From Siphonodentalium dalli (taxonomy: Eukaryota; Mollusca; Scaphopoda; Gadilida; Siphonodentaliidae): a stretch of 64,000 nt of DNA. Every line of letters starts with the position of its first letter. Position 1 is the stretch's first letter. The translations under genes were made by a program, and so were the position numbers. Shown here piece after piece: positions 25,975 through 35,080 of the stretch. The stretch spans positions 35,746,732-35,810,731 of the forward strand of contig CP136065.1 in the NCBI GenBank assembly GCA_032622095.1. The letters are read 5' to 3'. Under the pieces are notes generated by a model. That model was not told where the DNA came from, ran no database searches, and worked only from the letters and a program-made list of their open reading frames with translations.

Positions 25975-26520
25975 TTGTATGGCGTGTGTGCCTTTAGATA
26001 ATCTCTTTACGATGATACTGCCGCCAGTGCGTTTTATAATCCGAGCGTTGATCGGACTATACATTGTATAACCTAGAGTGCACTGTGGACGACTCATGTT
26101 TATCATTCATGTTCTTTTCATATAGATGGAATTGTCTAAATGTTTAGAATTGCTCTATTTATTTTTGATAGAAATATGCAGTGTTGAAACTTCGGGCGCC
26201 CAAAACATGGCGCCGGGCGAGATATTTTCCGACACTGCGATACAAAATGTCGCAGAAATTGTTTGCTCTGCATGGCGAAAAATAGCCCTGGGACCCTCAT
26301 TCGGGATGTTCCATTCGCCCGTTGCGTGGCTATACATATCACGTATATGAAATTGAAGTCATTTCAACCCACAGTTAAAATAACTATACGTTTTAGTAAT
26401 GTTAAACATGTAAACTGCTGTATTTGCATGCATGTTAGCAAAATTCAGTGCGGAATCTTCGGGTGCCCGAGACAAATGGCGCCAGGACACATCGCACAAA
26501 TTCCTTGCTCTGGCGAAAAT

Positions 26521-26543
26521 GGGGGGGGGGGGGGGGGGGGGGG
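26521..26543 (+). repeat. Homopolymer run of 23 G
   Basis: Uninterrupted G run just inside the right end of hAT C. Other G runs sit at about 22810 and 22870 near the right end of hAT A. The exact length may be unreliable because such runs are error-prone in sequencing. Confidence 0.9.
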
Positions 26544-26576
26544 TCGTCAGGGGCGCCCACTTTCGATCCGCCTTGT

Positions 26577-26910
26577 GGGTGTCTCACCCAAATTAGGACC
26601 ATAATTTGCAATAGTTGGAAATTTCATGACTCAAATTCACGTTACCTGAACACATATATATGAAATTGAAAGCAGAGCATTTCCTTCAAGTTAAGACTGG
26701 TATGTTCACTAGTCTATCATTAATGTCAAACCGTGGGTGTCTCACCCAAATTAGGACCATAATTTTCAATAGTTGGAAATTTCATGACTCAAATTCACGT
26801 TACCTGAACACATATATGAAATTGAAAGCAAAGCATTTCCTTCAAGTTAAGACTGGTATGTTTTACCAACCATAGATTCATGGTCACTAGTCTATCATTA
26901 ATGTCAAACC
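26577..26910. repeat. Two-copy 158-bp tandem duplication in hAT B
   Basis: GGGTGTCTCACCCAAATTAG begins at 26577 and again at 26735, followed in both by near-identical text to CTAGTCTATCATTAATGTCA. The second copy has a short insertion (TTTTACCAACCATAGATTCA). It belongs to the right-hand remainder of hAT element B. Confidence 0.85.
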
Positions 26911-27352
26911 TCCATATCTTTCTGAGGACCGCTCTAACAATATAATAATCATTCAGCATGCATACTTGTTACCATTGTGCGAGTTATAACTTGCGACTCC
27001 TTGGAATTTGAATACATGTATTAAAACACGTATTCTTCCTTAACCATATTCTTATTAATATAATGTATAATGTACTGAATGCACAGTGTACCCAATACAT
27101 ACAACATGGATAAATGCTACATGTATGTCATTCTTGTTACTAGTGTCAGTGTTTTTATTTACACCGACCATACTCTTAAAAAGAACATATGGAAACCCAA
27201 ATCATTGAGCCATTAAGCCAATATTGGAATTTTGCATTACTCAAAACCAAATCCTATATAATTGGAAATTTTATTAGACCAAATCCTATATAGTTGGAAT
27301 TTTATGGTCTCACCCCCAGTTGGAACCCCATAGTAACGTCCCTAACTCGAGA

Positions 27353-27655
27353 TCACCCGAGAACACGTTCACGAACATAGCAGAAGTCGGATTGGAATAC
27401 ACCCATTTCTACCAATTGCTGTGCAGGAACTGTTACATCGGAAGTCATTCTATTGTCCGTTTTGTGATGGTTCAGGAATTATTTTTTTTACAGTTCCCTA
27501 TGATTTAGAGTAAAACATTTCGGGACAAAATCACGAATAATTATATGTATACCACGATCGCCTACTCTACTATAGTATTAACGGTCATTGTGCGAAACAA
27601 AATGTTAATCTTTATGGGTATAAAGGTACGTTATAGGTATAAATGTTTCCATATA
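27353..27655. other. Non-coding stretch between elements
   Basis: A 62-codon frame (27320-27508) crosses the end of hAT B and has no recognisable domain. Nothing else seen. Confidence 0.4.
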
Positions 27656-29414
27656 GTTAGGGAGCTCAGAAAGTTTTATTCGAACTATTGAGTGCGAAAC
27701 GCTTGACACAACCGAATTCTTAAGTTCCGCAAGTACAGCATAAAGGGGGCCAGGGGCCCAGCAAAACCCCCCCAAAAAACAACACTTTTTAACGAACTTT
27801 CGAGTACGATCGTGACATTTGTGTAATCATAACATAACTTAAAAAATGGATTTGTGCATCATTTTCAGATAAGAAGGGGTCTTTCGAATCTGAACAGAAC
27901 CCCACGAAACGTAAAACATATAACTTTTATTCGAACTTTCGTACGTCCTTGAAATTTACACATTTTACTGTGGTCAATCTAATGTATATCCTTAACACAG
28001 AAACCCAACTTAATAAGCGGATATCCGCAGCATTTTCAGATAAAATGGGTAGTTTGACCCTCTCCTAAAACTTTGGAAATTGGCTATTTGACCGAGAACT
28101 GATAGCCTAGTGTACCTGCACCCCATGACTTAAATTCACCCAACTAATTTTATTCCGCATTTATTAGAGAAATGTTTTTAAGATTTACAGACATGTTTAG
28201 AATCTCATCTAGATTAGAGCTTTCAAATTTTAGCGATTTTTTATTAAAAACATGGCCACCGGCAGCCATCTTGAATTTTACTATTTTCATGAATAAATCC
28301 TTTGGCACACCCTACAGACCACATCCCTCATTTAATCACCACCAAACTTCATATTCATCTTCACGGTGACCTCTCGATGGGAGCCATTGATTATTTCCGA
28401 AATTTGTTAAAAAACATGGCCGCCAGCAGCCATCTTGGTTTTTTTCTCTTTGCATGACTAAATCCTTTGGCACAGCCTACAGGCCACATCCCTCATCGAT
28501 CGTCATTAAACTTCATATGGATCTTTTGGGTGACCGCTAGATGAGAGCCACCGATTATTTCTGAAATTTGTAAAAAAAAAAAAAAACATGGCCGCCAGAA
28601 GCTATCTTGGATTTTGCTCTTTGCATGCCTACAGGCCACATCCCTCATCCGATCGTCAGTAAACTTCACACGGATCTTTGGGGTGACCTCTAGATGGGAG
28701 CCATCGATTATTTCTGAAATTGTTAAAAACATGGCCGTCAGCAGCCATCTTGGATTTCAAATTGAATCAATCAGCACACTCTGCACCCGCATATATCTGA
28801 TACATGTTTTGTAAATTTACAGGCATGATTAGGATCACCGCTAGATGAGAGCTATCGATTTGCACGATTTTCAATTAAAACATGGACGCCGGCAGCCATC
28901 ATGTATTTTACTCTTTGCGTGACTAAATCATTTGGCACACACTATACATGCCACGTCCCTCATCTCTCATCCAAACTTCATATGGTTCTTCGGTGTGACC
29001 TTTAGATGGATGCTGTCCAATTCTTCCGAAATTTGTTTTAAAAAAACACGGGGGCTTGGAGCCATCTTGGATTTCACATTTGAATCCATCGGCACACCCT
29101 GCAGACCACTTTTAGTGGAGAAATGTTTTAAATGAAATTAATTTCATTTACACAGTACAATCCATTTACTGAAACTTTTTGACTTTCCCTCGTTATCATT
29201 CTATTGACTGCTATAGAATTAGTAATGCCTCCAAGTTGATCTACAGTGTCATAGACACTTTATTATGGATTTTTGGTGGGTTCCTGATCCCTTTATGCTG
29301 TAATTGCGGAACTTAAGAATTTGATTTGTGCCGTCATTCCGTCCTCCCGATAATTTAGGCACATCAAAGCTTTCGTACTCAATGGTTGGAATAAAACTTT
29401 CTGAGCTCACTAAC
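27656..29414. mobile_element. Long-TIR element enclosing six ~160-bp tandem repeats
   Basis: The left arm (27656 to about 27768, GTTAGGGAGCTCAGAAAGTT) is repeated in inverse orientation at about 29271-29414 (ending AACTTTCTGAGCTCACTAAC when traced inward). Homology includes TTCTTAAGTTCCGCAA and TACAGCATAAAGGG in both arms. Inside the left arm is a two-copy ~140-bp repeat containing CGAACTTTCG and GCATCATTTTCAGATAA / GCAGCATTTTCAGATAA. No transposase frame is present. The design of TIRs around central tandem repeats is like several non-autonomous molluscan elements, but I cannot name the family. Confidence 0.7.
28251..29110 (+). repeat. Six diverged ~160-bp repeats with ACATGGCCGCC and CCATCTTGG
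   Basis: CATGGCC(A/G)CC-type starts are at 28251, 28415, 28587, 28730, 28881 and (as CACGGGGGC) 29047, spaced 143-172 bp. Each unit runs through CAGCCATCTTGG, CTCTTTGCATGACTAAATCC, CCACATCCCTCAT and GGTGACCTCTAGATGGGAGC to TTCTGAAATTTGTTAAAA. Copies are diverged and lack a common open frame. The GCCATCTTG phrase resembles a YY1 core in reverse complement, which may be coincidence. Confidence 0.85.
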
Positions 29415-30463
29415 AAGGAGTAATTTGAAATGGCATGAAACACTCGCATTACTTCAAATCCATTTAGAAATTCTCGTTATATTGGCATATCACTGTGACT
29501 ACATGCACACATAGAAACCAAAACGAAGAACCAAACATACATGTTGTTCGCGAAGAACCAAATGAAAAACCAAAATCAAGTACACAACACACATTCTGGT
29601 CCCACAATGTCCCGTGACACTATGTGTAGGTTATATGTACGTTTGGTGTGTCCTTGTTTCTGAATGTTCTATCAGTTCGTAAATACGTTATACCGTTTAA
29701 GATTGATATCACCCGATGTATATTCACCGAATAGACCCCGACGATGTTCTGATGTCTGAAAGAAATATCGAATGATATTAATACAGTGACGTGTCTCCCT
29801 TATCTGTGACATGGGCAATATAGGTACCACTCCCGCCAGCAATACAATGACCAGAGTCTATACCAGTCTAATTAAAACTATAGACCATGCATATTTAAAT
29901 TTCAAGTATAAATGACTCGAAATATAGTCAATGAAAACCCCATGCAAACTCGTGGACAAACTGTTAAATTTTAGACCAGGACATTTAACCTTGACGTGTT
30001 CCCACACAAACCTTAAATTCGGTGGGTTCTTTGAAGAACCAAACTTAAGGTTTGGTTCCAGATGATACCACAACTGATATCAGCCTAGTTTGATGGGCTA
30101 TCAGCCGAGTTTATAAAGAATACTATACAGTTTATGTTTGAATACCGAAATATCTCATGACTGTTAGGAAAGAAATATCGAATTTTCTCGAGTGGCTGCA
30201 ATGTGATATCTAATTAATAGTATGTAAATTCAAGCGTTTCCAAAGCCTTGAATTTTCATTTGGAAACCAGACCATTCCAAGTTTTCAATTCCTCGCGAAA
30301 CACAACCTGTTTCCCCCCTTATCGGAATCCCTCATATATACACCATAAATTATAAACTACTAGAAATATATTAAGGGAAGTAATTATGTCTCGTTATATA
30401 TCTACTTCAGATTAACCATTTATTTGCTAAATTGATTCTCGCATTAGTTATAGAACGATACAT
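29415..30463. other. Non-coding AT-rich stretch
   Basis: No convincing gene. Several AACCAAA/GAAGAACCAAA phrases recur (29518-29580, 30030-30060), including a small 8-bp stem AACCAAAC...GTTTGGTT near 30040. The minus-strand 71-codon frame at 29858-30073 has no recognisable domain. Confidence 0.4.
30371..30453 (+). repeat. ~83-bp dispersed direct repeat, copy 1
   Basis: AAGGGAAGTAATTATGTCTC through ACCATTTATTTGCTAAATTG is repeated at 32079-32161 with a few substitutions. It is probably a fragment of a dispersed element; no other copy was seen in the window. Confidence 0.85.
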
Positions 30464-30617
30464 ACACAATAGTTAACTGTTCTGAGTAGCGTACTGTTTT
30501 TCTCCTCGAGTGAGATGCAGAGGATTATTTTGACGAGGCGCCAGCCGAGTGAAAATAATCCTCGCATCTCAGAGAGGAGAAAACCCATACGCTACTCAGA
30601 ATAGTTGACTGTTGTGT
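30464..30617 (+). mobile_element. Hairpin-family element E3
   Basis: ACACAATAGTTAACTGTTCT at the left pairs with the inverse ending AATAGTTGACTGTTGTGT at 30617, continuing inward through GAGTAGCGTA and GAGATGC/GCATCTC to a turn carrying CGAGGCGCCAGCCGAG. It is followed by TTTATTATATGTTC, the position where E1, E2, E4 and E5 carry a TTTATYAYATGA-like box. A possible inverse (GAACATAT, 31112) is weak. Downstream are GAGTGACGTAC and TTCCGG. Confidence 0.6.
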
Positions 30618-32078
30618 TTATTATATGTTCTATACCAGCTTGTTACAAACCAGACCACAATGAAACACACGGTTAGACCTAATACATTCTTAAAGCTACA
30701 ACATCACCAGCCATTTCTGTTAAAATTAACGCGCAAGGATACCGAGTGACGTACAAATTGATGCCATGACGCAGTGCTGAGAGTATAGGATAACATCTTG
30801 CGAGTAGGATGACACATTCCTTCTTCCGGTATGATTTATATTTAGGCCAAAGAAAAAAGATACTATGTTTCCGTACATCGACCGTACATTTACTGTTTTT
30901 ACCGCTAATGCTCATAATATTGATAATCATTAATGTGCAAAACACATAGTTTCTAACATAAGCCTGTGATAAGTGACATGAAGTGACAGTTGTCTCAAAA
31001 GCCACATGTGTGTGATGGGTTGTGGGTTGATAGGCATGAATCTTGCAATTTTAATTTCAAGAGAGTGGATCTCATGCCTGCTTTACTTGTATGCCTTGTT
31101 TGGGACTTATGGAACATATTCATGAGTTCCAAATAAACATGCATGCCCATTTATTATTTTCTTGGGAAATCCCCCCCCCCCGCACAGTGTTTATTTGAGT
31201 CTGCAAGTTTATTAATTTTGAGGGTATGAAAATTGAGATTTCTATATTATTCTGATACCAAATTGTTGAGCTTATAATTTTAGGCATGTACATATTCAAG
31301 TATATGGCATACATGTGAACATTTAAATATCGAATAAAACTCTACATGACACATACTATGTTGATTCCTATGCTTGACCTACATGTACTATAATTTTTTT
31401 AACTATAGTTGATGTTTTGCTCACAGTTTCCCCCTGTGCTATTATTTGGGTCTGCACTGTTATTAACTTTCAATGGAATTTTTCCTGTGTACTATTATTT
31501 GGGCGTGCACTTTTATTTGGAGCCTGAGATTACCGGTAGGAACACTATAAACAGACATGGTGTGTGTGTCTGTATATATACATGTATATAGGTTATGACC
31601 ACATATGTTAGGGGTACAGCTACTGTTTCCAGAAACCAGGCATGGTAGGTTGGGTGCACTGGCTACCTCTAGACAATGGGATGCAGTGGTCACAATACAA
31701 GTATGGTATAATGGCGGTATTATGGGTAAAATTCTTAGTGACATCAATCTCATACCAAGTTTATAGCCAAATAATAAATAACATACTTAAGCATGAAGTA
31801 AGTTTGATCTTTCATCAATCTTAATGTATATTTCCTAGTGCTGTGTTTATCAAGTAATACTTTCCCCCCAACCCGAGTTGGCATTTTATGTCATTTCGGT
31901 CGAGGTAATTCAATATTTCTGCAGCTGGATAAAAAATATCAAAAAAATAAATAAATCCCCTACCTACCAACCCTAATTTTTTCACTCCGTTATCGGAAAC
32001 ATACTATCTTTTTTCTTTGGCCTTACGTAACAAGTTGATGAAAATATAATAAATTGAAATGGCCCATTATATATATAT
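30618..32078. other. Non-coding stretch with a short three-copy phrase
   Basis: A phrase of the form CTATTATTTGGGYSTGCACT occurs at about 31438 and 31490, with a weaker relative near 31190 (GTTTATTTGAGTCTGCAAG). A C run lies near 31175. Minus-strand frames of 108 and 96 codons (30679-31005, 31463-31753) show no domain and have no splice or homology support. Confidence 0.4.
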
Positions 32079-32161
32079 CAAGGGAAGTAATTATGTCTCG
32101 TTATATATCTACTTCAAATTAACCATTTATTTGCTAAATGGATTCTCCCATTAGTTATATA
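32079..32161 (+). repeat. ~83-bp dispersed direct repeat, copy 2
   Basis: Second copy of the segment at 30371, 1,708 bp away and in the same orientation. The two copies bracket hairpin E3 and its downstream flank. Confidence 0.85.
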
Positions 32162-32265
32162 AAAATAGTTGTAGTCCAGTGCATTTATGAGAAAAAAGTG
32201 TCAAACCTCAAACTAATTGAAACACAATGTTTCTTAGCAGGATTATCAGTAGGTCTATTAACTCA

Positions 32266-32816
32266 TTTTATTACATGATTATATCCTTATTCCATTCAAT
32301 AAACCCATTCTATAAATTATGATATTAAACGTTCGTTTAATAACAGGAAATAGTTCCAGGTGACCTTTGACTTCCGGTTTGTGGTATGTTAACATTCCAT
32401 AAGCTACGTCTCAAAATACTATAGCTTCCAATATTTTTCCAACAAACTATTATGAATGAAGAGTTTAAAAATTATATCATTAAAAATACGCCAACATATG
32501 CGCCAAAAGAGTCTTTATTTATCTAGGACTATTTCTTTACGCGGCAAACAACGAATAATTACGTAAAACGTCATCGCATGTCTTATAGAAGCCGATGTTA
32601 GTTTCGCGTCCCATTTGTTGATTTAAGTATGTTTTGTCGATGTTTTGGATCATGTAATAAATAGAATCTACAACTCGTCCCCAGTTTATAGAGGAAATTA
32701 CAAAACTCGTCCAGTAAATTAGGTCTGGACCTCGCCAAAGGCTCGGCCCAGACCTAATTTACTGGACTCGTCCAGTAAATCCCGCTATAAACTGGGGACT
32801 CGTTGTAGATCCTCTA
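32266..32816 (-). mobile_element. Hairpin-family element E4, reverse orientation
   Basis: TTTTATTACATGAT (32266-32279) and its inverse ATCATGTAATAAATAG (32649-32664) bracket a 399-bp body with CGTCATCGCATG (about 32569) and CTTCCGG (32371). Next comes the stem at 32667-32810: ATCTACAACTCGTCCCCAGT pairs with ACTGGGGACTCGTTGTAGAT. The turn carries CTCGCCAAAGGCTCG. The outer end reads ATCCTCTATA, the inverse of the TATAGAGGAT seen beside E1 and E2. The order is therefore the mirror of E1 and E2. Confidence 0.7.
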
Positions 32817-32880
32817 TATAAACAACATATTAAAAATAAAAAAAGATCAAGAAAGGCGAAATTGGTAAATTTTGTGAATT

Positions 32881-34860
32881 AAATTTGTCAAAATTTGGTA
32901 AAATACTCCATTTATGGCTTTTCAAGACTGTTTATAAAAAACTTCATTCCACATGTCCTTCCATTATATATCCATGTTTTTGAGTACACAATCATGATTA
33001 CAGAACAGAAAACATTTTCCAGATACGTTGAGCATTTTTTGAGTTATGTGCCTCCAAAATTGGGAGTTTGTATAATTTCGGAGCCTCAATTACCAAGAAT
33101 TAGCTAAAATCCATTTTTTATGGTCTAGTATTTCAAAAACTAGAGAAAAACGAAGAGATATCTTGCTGTTGTATTAGTTTCCTCACTATATTGTGCACAA
33201 AAAATGATTACTTCGTGCATCTATGATCGAGAAGACAAAAATATTCTTAAACAGAATGTGTGTCCCATTGTATGGACTTTGTCAAGTTTGCCTTGTGACA
33301 CAGAACTGGTGTAATGAAATACCATATTTGAGGTCATACAACTCAATAAATTGATATCCATATGCACTGTGTTTCTCATAACCTCTTAAGTGTACTAGGT
33401 TGTTACACTGTGCTGGAGATTCTAAACACATATGTGCCAAAATCAACTTATAGCCCTATGAATCCTTAGTATTGACTCTTTTCCAAAATAAGCCATTTTG
33501 GACTGTTTTGGGGTATTTTTTTCCATTTTAAAATGTTTTTTTTTGGCACAAATAGTAAACAACAATGGATACAATTAGTGTTTAATATGTAAAATCATTT
33601 GAACGTTCCTCCTAAAACACTTAGTGTTTGAAAAAATAGGATTACATTGGTTATGCCAATCAACAGGCACTCGATTTCACATATTTTTCAAGAAACTGAC
33701 TCCAAATTTGAACATTGATAATGGGGTAGGTGAAATCACAAAAGGCTATGATCTTGTCACCATATTCGAGTCAATGGAGTCAAAGGGTTGTTTTATTCTA
33801 GTTTGTGTAGAATATTCTTGCATAATTAAAAGTTTAGTACTTTATTGGAGGTTTATTTGCAACTTTATGAGCATGTTATATAGAACAACCCCGAAATAAT
33901 GATTCACCATTTCGCCATCGAGTTGCAACACAAATGATCGTAGCTCTAAATATGAACATAAATACAGGAAGCAGTATACTCTGTATTAAAGAATAATGAT
34001 TGTAGGAGCTGGTGATTGTAAAGTTTTATGCATCAAGGTCCATGTTTTCTGAGATTTTGTCAATATGGTTTCCCCTACCCCATTTTTCGGATATTCAAAT
34101 TTGGCGTCAGTTGAAATTCAGTGACATTCATTGCCAAATCCAATATAAGGCTATTATTTCAACAGTAAAGTGTTTTAGGAGGAAAGTTAAAATGATTTTA
34201 CACATTAAACGCACATTGTTTTTACTATTTATACACATAACTCTTTAAAAATGAACAAAAATGCCCAAATGGATTTTGTTTTTATAAAATAGTCAATTCT
34301 CAGGATTCATAGGGCCATAATTTGATTTTCTAAACCATGGTTTTGGAAATTCCTTCACAGTGTGTTTAACCATGTATATGTAAGTGATTATGAGAAATAC
34401 AGGGGAAATGGATACATATTTATTGAGTTGTATGACCTCGAATATGCTATTTCATCATGCCGGTTCTGGACCACAGGCAAATTTGGCTAAGTCCACACAA
34501 TGGTGGGACACACATTTTGTTTAAGAATATTTTTGTCCTCTCAATCATAGATGCATAAAGAAATCATATTTTGTGCAGAACCTAGAGAGGAAATGACTAA
34601 AACAACAAGAAATCCCATTATTTTTCTTTAGTTTTTAAAATACACGACCATAAAAAATGGATTTTAACTAATTTGGAGAAATTGAGGCTCCGAAATTAGA
34701 TAAACTCCAAATTTTGGAGGCACATAACTCAAAAAATACTCAACGTATCTTGGAAAGGTTTTCTGTTCTGTAATCAGGGTTGTGTACTCTACAAAACGGA
34801 TTGACACATGGAAGGCCTTGTGAAATAAAATTGAGTATTTTACAAAATTTTGACAAATAT
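32881..34860. repeat. 2-kb long inverted repeat (foldback) with ~0.8-0.87-kb arms
   Basis: The left arm (about 32881-33750) and right arm (about 34050-34860) are inverse copies with scattered substitutions. Matched landmarks are ACATAACTCAAAAAATACTC/its inverse, GGAGCCTCAATT/AATTGAGGCTCC, CCATTTTTTATGG/CCATAAAAAATGG, and TCCTCCTAAAACACT/AGTGTTTTAGGAGGA. The spacer is about 300 bp. Small frames in both arms (91 and 78 codons) are not conserved between arms. A transcript across it would form a long imperfect duplex. Confidence 0.9.
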
Positions 34861-35055
34861 TGGTGGAAAATGTTGCAATAATAAATTCAACAAACGGCCA
34901 TATTCAATTTATGTTTGTTGATTGTTTCGCTCAACATCTCCCAAAGTGATCTATTCGTCTGTGTTTGTTTAGTGTAAAGAAATGAAGGCGTCACGATAAT
35001 AATGTATTCCAATGATGAACCTTCCCGATTTAACAATGAGCGCCATGTTGATAAT
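34861..35055. other. Short non-coding spacer before the acceptor site
   Basis: AT-rich sequence between the foldback and the TRIM-like gene; no feature recognised. Confidence 0.4.
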
Positions 35056-35073
35056 TTTGCTTTTATTTTTCAG
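35056..35073 (+). promoter_or_regulatory. Splice acceptor before the TRIM-like coding exon
   Basis: TTTTGCTTTTATTTTTCAG is an excellent polypyrimidine tract plus AG, eight bases before the ATG at 35081. It is read through by an open frame that begins at 35012 and would give an artefactual hydrophobic N terminus. The upstream exon is not established; 21,285-21,550 is one candidate. Confidence 0.65.
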
Positions 35074-35080
35074 AAAAGTC

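Larger units (their letters stand above)
24205..26575. mobile_element. Nested hAT-like transposon C (CAGTGGCGGATC ends)
   Basis: The left end CAGTGGCGGATCC (24205) followed by a G run is the widespread hAT terminal motif. The right end GATCCGCCTTG (26565-26575) is its approximate inverse. Flanks GGGGTGTG (24197-24204) and TGGGTGTC (26576-26583) agree at 6 of 8 positions, consistent with an aged duplication in the G-rich subterminal region of element B. The 2.37-kb interior holds no transposase frame. It contains hairpin element E2, two diverged copies of a ~250-bp segment (GGGCGCCCAAAACATGGCGC near 26200 and its relative near 26460), and a 23-G run. Confidence 0.65.
24180..27344. mobile_element. 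hAT-like transposon B, same family as A, split by element C
   Basis: The left end CAGGAACGTAACGACAGGGG resembles the left end of element A (CAGGGACGTGGCGACAGGGG). The right end GTTACGTCCCTA-type sequence ends at 27344 (TAGTAACGTCCCTA). Flanks are a perfect 8-bp direct repeat ACTCGAGA (24172-24179 and 27345-27352). Without the nested element C (24205-26575) the remaining length is about 0.8 kb, comparable to A. The right portion carries TTGGAAATTT phrases like those of A. No transposase frame is present. Confidence 0.8.

Noticed and set aside
26126..26350. Overlapping sense and antisense frames near 26.1-26.6 kb
   Set aside because: They lie in a duplicated GC-rich segment inside hAT C and have no family resemblance.
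30679..31005. 108-codon minus-strand frame
   Set aside because: No domain, no splice or promoter support; lies downstream of hairpin E3.
33624..34248. 91- and 78-codon frames in the foldback arms
   Set aside because: The frames are not conserved between the two arms.
35012..35080. Hydrophobic N-terminal segment of the TRIM-like frame as a signal anchor
   Set aside because: The hydrophobic residues are the translation of a splice-acceptor polypyrimidine tract ending in CAG.
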